From assembly GCA_950295325.1 (NCBI GenBank), contig OX485803.1:53583554-53647553 (forward strand): a stretch of 64,000 bases of DNA. Reading direction: 5' to 3'. The DNA comes from Polytrichum commune. Lineage: Eukaryota; Streptophyta; Polytrichopsida; Polytrichales; Polytrichaceae. The stretch's first letter is position 1, and each line of letters opens with the position of its first letter. Made by a program: the position numbers and the translations under genes. Below are positions 1 to 11,773 of the stretch, one piece after another. The notes below the pieces were generated by a model, which was given only the letters and a program-made list of their open reading frames with translations, made no database searches and was not told the origin of the DNA.

Positions 1-254
1 GGTCCTTGGACCTTGTTGTATGGGTACCTCAAAGCCCTTTGGGGGGATACCATGTCCGGTGTCTTCAAGGCACTAGTGGCTAGCTAGGAACTAGTATAGT
101 GTGTCACTATAGTGCCCATCCTCGGAAGGGGAGAGTAGTATTGCCCCAATGTCCCCTTGTCCGGTGGGCATCGGGTCATTGACATTACGAACGGACACTT
201 TATTCACGCCGGCCCCTTGCTAAAAAGAGACCGGAGTTTCTATCTATCTACCGT
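1..254 (+). mobile_element. SINE copy, 5' part cut by window edge
   Basis: This stretch is the reverse complement of about 28317-28563, with scattered mismatches. It holds the body and the TATC-type tail (tctatctatcta near 240-252) of the tRNA-headed SINE described at 28316-28691. The tRNA-like head would lie left of the window, so the target duplication cannot be checked here. Confidence 0.8.
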
Positions 255-1838
255 AGAGGGTGCTCTTTCGCATTTTAATAGTGCTAGGAATATAGATTCC
301 AAATGGGATTCAAGTGGTCTCAACCAATGTAGGAATGACATGTGGCATAGTCTCAGGAGGATGGAATCCATATATATAACGTACTTATTATGTTGATGAT
401 GTCTAAAGTGATTATCATGTAATTTATTTTAGTTTTACGAAGCAATTTTCTTTGTAATAGTATACTATGACACTCAATAAAGGAGGACAACAAAGTTGTG
501 TCATTATCATAATAACATGTTTTTCAAATCCTATAATGATGTGTCATCCAAAGTCATCAACTCAACTTTGACATTATTTGTTATCCACCAAAACAAATTG
601 ATGCCTCAATAGCATGAGCTTCATATGTGTGCATCAAAGATTAACTAACACTCTCAAGTCTTCTTCATATTTTTTACTATTTCTCTAGCTTACTTAACCC
701 CTAAATGCCCAAGACCCCCAAATGTGCCACACTGAATGAATTTTTCATGGATTTTGTTCATTGAATTTGATTAATATTTATGTAAATTCTAGTAAAATAG
801 GTACTATGAAATATGGTACCCATTCATAGGTGAAATGTTTTCTATAAATTAGACCATATATGAGACATAGGGAATTTTCCAGATGTACATTGGTTGGGAT
901 TTCTAGAGTGAGCCCCCCACCCCCCACCCCCCACCGACCCACCCATTTAACTAACCATCAAGATGTTGGTTGTTGGGGGCCATGTATCCCTCTAGTCTTC
1001 AGTTTTATTCACTCAATTGTTTTTAGACTTAATTAATATCCTATGTGCCATATTTACCATTGAGGTTTTGAGTTTGAGGTCCACATGTACCTCTATCAAC
1101 ATGATGGTTTTGATCCAACAATGTCTAGTCTCAATAGCAACGGCCCTCGAATGGTGGAAATTTTGCATATGTGGGGATTGTAAGCTGCACGGTTGGAGTT
1201 CCTTTCTAATGGTGTGTTACTACACTCACTACACTCAATCAAAGTATGGATCTCAATAAGAAACCAATGTGAAGGGGGGGGTGTTGAAACACCAACATAT
1301 AAACCTCATAATATTGAACTTAAAGATACTTGGACGACTTAGAATGTTTGAGGTATTCCTCACCTACACGTTTTAAACATCTATAATATGGATTGAACTA
1401 GAATTCACTTCATGTGGTCAAACATTGCATTTCGTAGAGTTAATAACATTTATAGGCGACAGATAGGTGGACATTTAAAGGTTAATATCGTACCTCAACA
1501 CAAATGCTCCATCTTGTTACAAGAGTTACATGTGTTTTGTTCTAGGAGGATTTATGGGTAGATAGTCAGTTCAAATTTATGGGTCACGGAAACATAATTG
1601 TATGAAATAAAAAATCAATTATTTGAAAGACAACATATACATATAAAGACTTATTAAACAACATGTGTCTAAATAAGTTACGAAATCAATGTTGGCCAAT
1701 TCATTGAAGGTGCATGTACCTAACCATAAGTACAACTAAATTGGAAGAGATTACTCTCTTAATAATGTTATGCACAAGATTAAATGACCACTTAGATGCT
1801 CATGCAATTCCCTAAGACCAACATCCTCTGCATACTTA
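255..1838. other. Intergenic, no gene recognised
   Basis: AT-rich DNA without a convincing coding region. It includes a C-rich minisatellite (CCCCCCA units, about 909-933) and a G run near 1274-1281. No homology was recognised. Confidence 0.6.
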
Positions 1839-2396
1839 GGGCCACTTCACACACGAGACTGAGAGCCCATGACCATTACACTTCAAGCACTCTCGTTGGT
1901 GTAAAAGGCGGAGCTGGTCCAAGTTCGCTTCACACTATGCTTGAGGGACCGCTAGTAGTAGAAAACTATGCCCAAAAAAATCGCAACCGAAATCAGTTGT
2001 TGTTTTTTTTGGCATAGTTTTTTACTAGTGGACCAACGGAGCATGTGAATGTAAGATGATGTAAAGTCTACATGGATTCCTACATGGCATTGAATGGATC
2101 ATGTTTTCATGGTCACTTGGACTATTTTCAAAAACCACCTCTTGGAGGTAGTCCTAACACGAAACCAGGAGATCATGGCACTCTGAACACTCACAACCAT
2201 TGATTTATTCTATTTCATCATGTGTGAGGACCCGCATGAATAGACATTCATTGAAATAGCATTTAGTTGAGGGCCCACTTACATATGACTTCAAACTACA
2301 TGATTTTGGAGGTGTCTTGGGATGGCCTTTGGACACTTTCATTTGGGCTCTCACAATTTCATGGTCAAGGCTCTTGGCTCGTGTGTGAAGTGGCCC
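1839..2396. mobile_element. Harbinger-like MITE, copy A
   Basis: The terminal inverted repeats begin GGGCCACTTCACACACGAG on the left and are matched by its complement on the right, ending GGCCC. TTA flanks both ends (1836-1838 and 2397-2399), the 3-bp target typical of PIF/Harbinger elements. The interior is related, in inverted orientation, to 29261-29764. There is no transposase coding capacity, so the element is non-autonomous. Confidence 0.8.
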
Positions 2397-2589
2397 TTAG
2401 TTGCCGTCCCCTTGTAGACAGGTGGCGGGCCCCACCAAAAAGCATGGAATGATAATAGTGTGTTCTGCCATCTCAAACCCATGCCATGGGAGATTACCAA
2501 TCCAAATAATGTCACATGCTCTCAACCTGGCATGTGTCTTGTGCTCCAGGCCTTGAAACTGCGAGACATCATACCTCTGGAACATGAAC

Positions 2590-2906
2590 ACCAAAACTCG
2601 TGTTGCATTAGCAAATCTACGATGAAACATCTGCAAAATCCGGAGTGACACTCGGACCTCCCTTGAATTAGTTATGGTTTATCAGAAGTGCATGTTTGTT
2701 GGTTTCTTAATCGCATACATAGTCCTCCCAATTATATTCATTATTGAGTGTAGAGCAGTTATTAACATTTGAAGAACGTAGTACATTCTCTTTTCAACAT
2801 GTGCGTTTATAATGTGTGCTCTTTGATCCTCACCAACCCACATACCAATCAAATCTAGGGGTCCGATTAAAAAAAGGGGCGACTTAAGACCCATCTACCT
2901 TATTTG
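2590..2906. repeat. Dispersed repeat family R1, partial copy
   Basis: This segment is similar over most of its length to 49150-49450 in an ISE2 intron: the block around 'gaagtgcatgtttgttg', then 'cctcaccaacccacatacc', then 'ggtgtccgattaa'-like sequence. It lacks the left terminus seen in fuller copies such as 45825-46200. It overlaps no gene. Confidence 0.65.
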
Positions 2907-3310
2907 CTATTAGAAATACTATAATGGTGGAAGGTGACATGGCGTGCCTCTTATTTGAAGATTTTTAAAGTAATCTTATTGTCGTGCTCATTTCGCTAAC
3001 TTGTTTCCTACTTGGTTGTCTTGTCTTTGGAATACGAATTTGGCTTGTGGCCCCATATTTCCCTACCATAAAGGTATGTGACTTCACCTTTAAAAATGGC
3101 AACATGCCTTTACCCATTTTTCCCGTTGTCTATGAAGGAGAGTTCAAGTTGTGGAGTTCATTCGTTCATTCTTACCACTTTCGCAAAACTTAACTTAAAC
3201 TTTCAAAGACTTCTTGACAAACCTAGTAACCGTCAACTATCATAAAGTACTATACTTCCAATTAGTATCTAGCAATTAGAATAACACACAAGCAAACTAA
3301 CTATTTAGTA

Positions 3311-3586
3311 ACTACATTGTTTTGTCTAATTAGTGTGGGCCACACTAATCCCCAATTACCCACACTCATTTTTTTATTACAATTTGAAGTGGTCCACTGT
3401 AATTTCCATGGTGAGAAATTAGTGTGGGTTTGTCCGTCTGCATATTTGGATGAAAATCCAAGGCAAGGTGAGTACTATAAAATTACTCACGCTAACCAAG
3501 GCAAGTACTATAAATTTAATGTGGACCACACTAAATTCAACCAACATGAATTTCTCACCCGCACTAATTACACAAAACAATGTAGT
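3311..3586. mobile_element. MITE with about 28-bp TIRs, TAGTA flanks
   Basis: The left terminus begins ACTACATTGTTTTGT and the right terminus is its near-perfect complement ending CAATGTAGT. The inverted match extends about 28 bp, with further weak pairing inward. The 5-bp direct repeat TAGTA lies at 3306-3310 and 3587-3591. At 276 bp with no coding capacity, it is a non-autonomous DNA element; the superfamily is not assigned. Confidence 0.75.
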
Positions 3587-3636
3587 TAGTAATCAAGGTT
3601 GAATGCTTAAAAGGACAAATATTACAAGTATAATTA

Positions 3637-4134
3637 GCTACACTAAATATTGTATTTAGTGTCACCGATTCTATTTGTCTTGCACTATTCTAAATATGAC
3701 ACTAAATACAATATTTTAGGGCCGGTTCACATGAGGTCCCAAGTCCCAAGACCCATTCATGTTACCAAGTCCCCCCCATGGAGGCACAATCCCAACTTTG
3801 AAGCCTCAAGAAAAGCATTTTCACATGGTTTCTAACCAGCGAAGTCGTATCATGGTTGTTTTATGCAAAAAAAATCGTGGGACTTGTGTTAAGGGTCTAG
3901 CTTTTCGCTCAACCCAACGCTCAGCACAAGTCCCGAGCCTCGCCTTCAAAAAAGTGTTGTCATGTAGGCATCCATGTCATACTTGGGACTTGGGACTTGG
4001 GACTTGAGACCTGTGTGAAGTGGGAAGTCCCAACCTCCGTGCTCTCAACGGCTGAGATTGCACGGATTGACCTCAAGTGACTTGGGACTTAGGACTTGGG
4101 AACTCGTGTGAACCGGCCCTAAGGTTAGTGTAGT
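3637..4134. mobile_element. Short TIR element split by a later insertion
   Basis: A short palindromic element has the left end 'gctacactaaatattgtat' and the right end 'atacaatatttt...ggttagtgtag'. Its right terminus is interrupted at 3719-4119 by another MITE, so about 95 bp of it remain in two pieces (3637-3718 and 4120-4134). Related longer elements lie at 17290-17682 and 21011-21408. Confidence 0.55.
3719..4119. mobile_element. Harbinger-like MITE, GGGCCGGTTCACA type
   Basis: The terminal inverted repeats are GGGCCGGTTCACATGAG on the left and CTCGTGTGAACCGGCCC on the right. TTA precedes the left end and TAA follows the right end, so the 3-bp target duplication is imperfect. The interior carries short degenerate 'gggacttgggactt' repeats near 3980-4005. 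A relic related to this interior is at 20700-20975. Confidence 0.7.
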
Positions 4135-4350
4135 TACCATAGTGATTCAAGCTTGTGGGAAGATGTTCTAGAAAGGCGGCCCACCCGCCTCTCCACACAT
4201 AAAGTAGAACTTTCTAGATTCACATTTGAGATTGTGAGGTACTTACCATATGCGGATGCCGTCTACATAAGCACACTCCAAGCCCCTTATTTTTGGGCTC
4301 ACAAAGAGCATGGCCACATTCAATGAACAAAGAGGTATATGACATTCTTC

Positions 4351-5163
4351 TAAGATAGATAGGGTCTTAAATGGTTACTTTTTTCCTCCGACTAGCCTAC
4401 TATACCGTTTATGGTATGTAATGTCACGTACACTATTTGCGAAGGGCCTAAACTAGATGCCTAGAGGTCTTAAAGTGTCATGCATGTTAATTGTCAATAT
4501 GATTCCCATTTGTCAGCATAAGCAACTTCTTTAAGTGAGACAATATCTGCATTATGACATTTAGAGTAGCACATTGGGATATGTTAGATGATAGTCTTGC
4601 ATTTTAGTATGGAATGGGGAAGATATTTGAGTGTACTAATGGTAAGTGTCATGTGTTTACATTTTTATGTCAAGATATTAGTAAGCGCACTTGAATGCCA
4701 AGTGTCATGACGTGGAAATTATGGTGAAGTTGTTGATCATCAATGTAACCTAGCATACGCCTCAAAATAGACTAAGTGACACTATTACGCATGTGGCACT
4801 AAATACCATAAATGGTGTACTTCTTCTAGGATACAAAACACACTATTACAACGAGATGGTTAGCAAATCTAAATCAAGGTTGTAGCAACTTTCCTTATGA
4901 TTTTTGGAGCTCGTATGAATATCTTATTCAACATCAAAGTGAAGACTCTCGTGCTCATTAAATGGCCATATAGGTTTTTCCCCGATTTAATTGACAACTA
5001 TTAAGTTTAGAATGCTTTGCATATTTTAAATAGGTAGTCTAGAGTCTCTTTGAAAGACATGTCTTTTTGGTGTCCATTATTCAATGCATAATTAACCACA
5101 TACCACTCCAATATAGGTGTTCGATTACGATAAGTAACTCAATTAATCACATCTACCTCAAAG
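4351..5163. mobile_element. R1-family MITE with a nested element
   Basis: The left end (taagatagatagggtctt) and right end (cacatctacctcaaag) correspond to the termini of the R1 copy at 45825-46200. The sequence between about 4397 and 4826 is absent from other copies and has its own inverted repeats (around TTTATGGTATGTAATGTCAC on the left, and its relative on the right). It is therefore a nested insertion, related to 17290-17682. Confidence 0.6.
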
Positions 5164-5169
5164 CGTTCA

Positions 5170-7393
5170 AGCATGCAACACATTATTAGGGTATATTCAC
5201 ATCTACTATACATGGAGGGGCAATACTTTTTGTTTGCCATTGGACGATGGTTCCAATTGTAGAAAAAAACACCACCCCTTTGTTTACCCCTAGTTCACTG
5301 ATATTGTCCCAAAGGATGCTTCTAAGTGGCCGTTTCCGTGGTTGAGCTACAAAAGTGGTGTTGCGTCGGAATTGACTCACTAGTAGTGTTGTCATCAGCA
5401 GATCGTATTTCCAATCTATCTAGAATTACATAGATGCATTACTATCCATCCATCCATCAACACCCAACTCGCTAAGTTAGCTACCTTCAACGGGACCACA
5501 TAATAATTGGAAACTTAGCCTACCACTCATATGCATTCTTCATGTATCACATGTGCCGCATGTAGAGAGCCTTCAAGCACTCAAGATCCCATCACTTCTA
5601 AGTAGTCAACCTTGCTAACCGGATGAAAAATCTACAAAAACCGGATGAAAAATCGGACCTCTTCTTATTTAGTTATGGTTGTTGGAAGTGCATCTTTGTA
5701 GATTCTTTAAGTGAATACATTACATAGGCCCTCTCAACGAAATAAAATGACAGTGAAATTATAGTCTAGGAAGCTGGGACGCATATGAGACTAGAAGCAA
5801 ATCAAGATATTGTTTAAAAATAAAAGCTAATTTCCTAGAGTTATGGAGTACTGCGGTGGCCAAATTGTTGTCATTTTCTTTGATTTCTTAGGAAAAACCA
5901 TGAATTATGATCAAAGTAAAATGAAAATCCATTGTATTGTTGTCAAATTCCAATATACATTTTTTGAATGATATAGTCTCCAAGCCGGCGTATGGCACGA
6001 GATACTCACAAGCTAATATCACTAGTACCTTTACGTAAAGACCCCATCCAAATGTACGTATGCAATTGGATGTACCCTTATATCTTGGAATTAAAGTTTG
6101 GGTAATGGGGAGTGCGTTACGACTCCGGGCAGGGCATTAAAAAATGCTAGCAATGCATTACGTTTTCTCGTAATACCCTCCCAACCTCCAAGCATCTACA
6201 TCCGTAGATTTCAAACAACCAAGCAAATCACAGCCATTGAAATCTGGACTTATTCTTTACGTCCGGTAATGCATTGGGGGCATTATGGGGAATAAGGGCA
6301 CTGTGCATCACCTTTTACATAACACTTGAAACAGGCTGGATTCTAAAAGCAGGAATGTGGATGGACATGGATGAAAAACAGGAGTGGATGGATGAATATT
6401 CAAAAACCTTCAACCCTCCCCTTCCTTAGTTTTTCCTGGTCCGGGTGCAATTGCACTCGTCGTCGCAAAAACTCTTCTCCAGATCCTTCACTGAACCTAC
6501 CGCAGGTGGCTCACAGACTCTTCACTCTTGAGCCTTGTGCCCAAGGTGAGCTTTTACTAACTTCGAAGTTACTGGCTCGCAGAGATTACATGTGTAGCAT
6601 CTATATTTTGCAGTAACAGCCTAACATGTGGGACTTGCAACACATGTTCAGTGTAGTTAACTTTAAGAAGTAACAACCTTAACATCACTTCTCATCAGCA
6701 GTAGCATGCGCTCAACAATATTCCATTCTCTCACGTGCATATCTGTAAGTGAATTACATGAATGTGTTGGTTGGGCTACTGTCAGATCATTTGGGCTAAC
6801 AAACGAAAGTACTTACAACGTAAGTAAGTAAGTAGCAGTCGGCGGCATCTTGTAGGTTAGGCTTCCTCTTGCAAGCGGGAGATCCTAAGGATTGACTGAT
6901 CCAGTAACTTTTAAGTTGGATCAGATTGGAAGAAGGACTTGTGGGGGCGGCGATGGGAAGGAGGTGATGGCTTGTGAGAAGACAAGTTGGTCTCTTCTGT
7001 CTCCTGCAACAGATTGATTGAGTCCGCATTTTGCAACCCTACAAGTGAGTTGGGTGTTGGGGTTTTGTGAGTACGAGGTTTTTTACGCCTCCTACTTTTG
7101 TTTGATCTCGAATGTTGTCAGAGGGCTTAAAAAAACCATAAACATTCTTGGTACCCAAACACAAGGCTCAGATTTAAACTGCCTACTCAGTGCTGCTTAC
7201 GTACCCTCCCTCGCCTTTGCACCGGATCACCACAATGTTGGGTGTCAAGGCATAATTTAGAGGCTCCTGGTGGATCTCAATTTTGTGCTTGAATGTGAGG
7301 AGATCCATCTCTCGTTGCAAGAAGTTTTACTTACTAGATTTTTTCCCCTTTTTGTAATTTTGGAGGTGGCAGAGGTGCAAGTGGTGGTAGTCT
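5170..7393. other. 5' flank of the gene at 7394; possible UTR exon
   Basis: About 5640-5740 resembles part of repeat R1 (compare 2660-2740). The segment 6400-6546 ends in a good donor (gtgagc at 6547), and a pyrimidine-rich acceptor ending ggtggcag lies near 7370. A spliced 5' leader for the gene at 7394 is therefore possible but unproven. I see no separate coding gene. Confidence 0.35.
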
Positions 7394-10141
7394 ATGGGGT
7401 CAATCGATGACTGCATGTTGGAAGCCGGTGACTACATTGAAGCCCAGTTGCTTGCGAATCCGGTGGCCCACGAGGACGAGGAGTCGGACGATAGGGCAAG
7501 AGTTATTTACCGGTGAGCTCTTTATTGAACATCTTGATCCTTAGCCGGTGGGAGAAATCAAATAACTTTGAGCAAAAATGTTGTGGAGTTGTTGATTGGC
7601 ATGAAAACCAATCACTCTGGGCAAAAATATGGTGGAGATGTGGAAGAAAATTTGAGATTTTGGTGAAGGAATTTGAGTTATAGCATACCTTCCCAGGACT
7701 GAAGAGACCCACTCCAAAGAGAACCATATCCATTTGGAGCGCTAATAAGTTCACAGTAACAGTTGATTCACCCACCATAGCTATTGCCTGGGTAAATCCT
7801 TATCCTGAAAATGCAGGGTTTACTTACCCGGGGGGAGCAATCAATACTCTGTAAAGATGTGATGTACTTTGGATGAAATTGTTGATGGGCTTGCAGGAAC
7901 TGACATCTTGGGTGCGAAAACCCTGTAAACAAAGTTGAGGTTTTGTGTGAAGGTTCAGGGCTATAGGATGCCAGTCGGGGAACGAAGATACCTACTCCCG
8001 AGAGAACTCACAGGTTCTCAGTATGTATTTTTGATCAGTGATAGTCTCCCTGTACCAGCTAGTTCACCCACCATACCTATTTCCTGGGGAAACCCTCATC
8101 CTAAAATTGCAGGCTTCATGATGCAAAACACAGTATATTTAAATGTGCAATGTGATGTTGTGTGCAGGGCGTCATTTCAGGAGCTTGAGAATGCACATGT
8201 GAATTACGACACAGTTCAGTGGTGTTTAATCTCATGTTTATTCATATTAGTGTATGGGGTGGGCCTGCTACTGCTGCTTTATGTTCCAGTGCGACGATAC
8301 ATAGTGCGAAAAGATATTCAGAACCGCGAGCTTTATGTAACCACCCAAGCTGTTGTGTACAAGGTGACTGCTGCCTTTCATGTTGTTGTTTTTTGATTTT
8401 TATCGAGTAAACCTTCTCATTGAACATGTCTAGCTCTGCTTGCTCAGCAGGGGCAACTAGGTAATGCTAAAATTATTTACCTCTAGATGGGAGTCAGTGG
8501 GAAGGTAGGATATCATGCACGCATTGTCCTTGCAGAATTAAATATGTGTTCCATAGTCATCACCTTTTGCACTGCCAAATCCTTTCAGATGCTTTTTGCT
8601 GATTCGTCTCTCTATTTTCTTAGTGGAGATGCAATTTTTGTTTTGTGCTCCACCTTTGTCTGTTTCTGAAGAGATTGTATATTCTCCTTGTGGTATTGGT
8701 CAGGTAAGGCGACCTGTATTTCTCCCTTGCTGTGGGGTGTCTGTAAGAGAGAAGCACGTGCTGTTGCATTTGGTAACAGATATGGCAATTGAAGAAGGTC
8801 AGTCTAACCCCAATAGTAGAAAGAAAAATCATCAGAAAGGAAATGCTTGATGTCACTTCTATAAGTCAAAGTACTGTTATATCTATGGCATTCCTCAAAC
8901 AACCCAAATCAAGTAATTTTGACTGACATGTATGGATCCCAATTCACTTCTGTGGTTAACCTATTTTGTATCATTCTTCAAGTAGTCTGCTTGATCGACT
9001 ATCCAAGGGTCGGCCACATTGGAGCTTTGTGTAAATATGTGAGGCATGTACAGGTTGCTTACAATCACGTTTTGGAGTTTCAACAATTCGTGTCGAGAAT
9101 GCTAAACTTGGGTGGCCTGCTCCTGGAAATGAGATGCGTATACAAGGAGTAGTCAATCCTAGACATTTTAAACAGGTGATCTTCACTCTGAATTGGAGAC
9201 AATTGCCGTTTACCTTGTAAGAATGGGAAGGAAAATGTGAGCATATGTGCTCAGTATTGAATTTATTTGGCATTGTAATGATTCTCCCAACAAGCCAAGT
9301 TGCATGAATCAAGATACTTCAAAAATGAACTTAAAATACCTAAGCAGAAGCATTATAGCCATGTCATGGAAATTTCAAGGAAATACCTAGTATGGTGTGT
9401 TTGAAGGTATGTGCTTCGAGTCATGTGTCTGTGGCAGGTTGTTTTAATGGCCTCGGCAAAACTTAGGCAGGGAAATGCATCAAATGGGGTAGAAAGCACA
9501 ACCATGAATGGTGAATCTGGCCAAATGCAACCAACCAACGTGTCACGGCCATGGTCTTGGCAACAAGGTGTCACATGGCAGGTGCGTTTAATTTTCTTCA
9601 AGAAAAGAGCATCCAAAGAGCTAATAATTTGTATCCTCATACTGCACTATTGCTGAGGCAGATCGTGATTAGTTGATTAAGCTTTGTATATAACAACATT
9701 CTTGTTGATGATACAGATGACATATCCAAACACCTTGCAGCAAGGAGAGCAAAATTTTGGAACTTCCCGGAGCTCAATTATGAGGAAATTAGAAGGACTC
9801 GAGTCATCTTTGAAGGTATTGAAATTGTTCTTATGGTTTCATGTTTATCAATTCAATCTTCTGTGGCACCAATTTCTTATTCAGAATTGATGTGTTTCTT
9901 TCTTTCTTTCTTGCTCAGAAACATAGTTAAGTCGACCTTGAATTCTCTGGTTGTTGTACTATCTATCTACATATATATATAGAATAATAGTTGGTTGCAC
10001 TGAGCAAAATCCTTCACATTGATATAGTTGAAAGAGGTTCATATTAAATGGGTTGATGTGTGACTTATCATCTATACTTTGTTTGTGCAGAGGATTGAGC
10101 TCATGATAGATGCGAAACAGGAGGTGTCCCCTAGTCAATGA
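7394..10141 (+). CDS. Conserved plant membrane protein with PH-like region (uncharacterised)
   Basis: Seven exons join with matching phase and GT-AG borders: 7394-7512, 8168-8363, 8704-8797, 9054-9175, 9438-9581, 9717-9815 and 10091-10141, giving 274 residues. An in-frame stop immediately before the ATG fixes the start. The acidic N-terminus (LEAGDYIEAQLL) is followed by RASFQELE, one membrane segment at about 56-80 (WCLISCLFILVYGVGLLLLL), a basic RRYIVRKD stop-transfer stretch, and a soluble region with REKHVLLHLVTDM, EEGCLQSRFGVSTIRVEN and IQGVVNPRHFKQ. The C-terminus, KLEGLESSLKRIEL, may be helical. From memory this resembles a conserved family of unnamed plant proteins whose soluble part looks like a bacterial-type PH domain. 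The function is unknown. The 5' half of intron 1 carries a diverged duplication. The gene is convergent with the RopGAP gene at 11774. Confidence 0.8.
7685..8130 (+). repeat. Diverged tandem duplication inside intron 1
   Basis: About 7685-7850 and 7965-8130 align along their length. The strongest match is the block 'ttcacccaccata' followed by 'cct...aatcc' and 'aatgcaggsttt'-like sequence. In one frame both copies read SPTI-x-I-x-W-x-NP-x-P and AGF. The second copy is open in frame into exon 2. Whether it is an old exon, a pseudogene piece or chance is unresolved. Confidence 0.5.
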
Positions 10142-11773
10142 AACCAATGGGTGTTGCCCTCTAGTGGCACCCTACATTATTGAGGCAGATTCTCATTCTC
10201 AAATGACATCTTTGCTGGTACAGCTAGAATTATGTTGACACGAACCAAAGTTTCGTAATGTTGGACACAACACAAGTTCCCAATCATATTCATATGTTTT
10301 ATGTAACCGTTTGCAAGGTCTGCAATTGAAGAGAGGAGTTGACCAATGTTGGTACTTTGTTGCTTGACATATTGCAATTTAACCACCACAAACAGATTAT
10401 GTTATAATATGATGTCTTATTCAATTGCCAGCCTAATTCAAACCTACTTTTGTGTGTTGAATGATTTGGTATTATTGTAAGAATCAATACGATGGTTCAT
10501 TGGTTAAAGTAGCCAAAAAGTCAATGCTAACACCTGCTCAACACTAATATTTTGTGGCCTCTATACAAACACTAAAGACGATTGCATCTATGTTCTTTGA
10601 AATCCATCCCAAATTGGCATTCGTCATTGCTTCATCTCATTCTGATGGCATTGGATTGATGGTTTGATTATTGATCGGATTCATTATAGGAATTTATTGC
10701 ACATTAGAAGAGCCAAACCGTAGTAGGCTTGTCTACCTTACAATGGAATAGGTATATCTCAACATATATACACACATACATACAAATTGTTTCAAGGTAT
10801 GCCTCCTTTGGATGAAACTTCTACTTGCACGTGCAATTTTGACTGTTGGATCGTATCCTCCAGTTAGCAATTGCGAATCATACAGATTGTTAAGTCAAGT
10901 TGAACTTGTTATTGAAATTAAGGTGCAAAATTTGCAGGTGGTCAAAGAATGCACTTTTGTTTACAGTTAAACTTAGAATGGTTAATATAAGAAATGCTTA
11001 AGTATACCAAAATGAAATCAATGTTGGTGTGAAAGGTGTTAATTCCTAAGTAGTGAGTGCAGTATTCTCTGAAAGAAGCTGAGATCAAGCTGAAAAGCAA
11101 AGTACACCTACATTGTAAGATCGAAAGAATCTCTATGGATTCTTTTGACAGTCCACCACCGGATACTTGTAATTAAGGTATTAGGAAATGCAATCACTAG
11201 GAATATTTAGGAATTGGAATTGTTTGCAGTACACTAATAATTATTGTATTCTAATTAATACATGAATAGGAATTGAAGAGTACATTCTCTACAACAATAC
11301 AGTCTCTAGCCATTTACAACATTTCACATGTATATTTCACATGAGGGTAGTGAGGTCGGTGAAAAAGAATATGGAAATGTAATGATGTAAACGCGATGTG
11401 ATGATGAACAATCGGCTTTTGTTTAAAAAATCATGTAAAATGAACATTCCATCATTTTCCAGATTAGTTCCACACCTCATCCCAATGGGCAACCAATTGT
11501 CCAGGTGGTGACATTACACGCTGATTAATGGCATAATGCGCTTACCCCCTACCCCCTCTCAATCCAAAAATTGCTGACTGTCTAATGTCCTCACACACCC
11601 CTAAAGCTTCCTAATTGCTTCCTAACTCCTAATTCCTCACACCCTCCTGACACCCCTAATTGCTGACCATCTCCTCACACTACCTCACCCGGCTCCTCAC
11701 TACCACTTAAGTTAACCCTCTTCTTCTTCCATAGTAATACACAAAACACCTCACTAGTCCACTACCACTTACG
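10142..11773. other. Intergenic between two convergent genes
   Basis: This stretch holds the 3' flanks of both neighbours. About 10483-10745 is a diverged direct copy of about 13123-13375, and about 10835-10955 of about 12388-12510, both in RopGAP introns. No gene was recognised. Confidence 0.5.

Noticed and set aside
2984-3193. 69-codon frame with a hydrophobic start
   Set aside because: No ATG-linked conserved motif and AT-rich intergenic context; most likely chance.
8971-9312. 113-codon minus-strand frame over exon 4 of the membrane-protein gene
   Set aside because: It is the antisense shadow of a well-supported exon.
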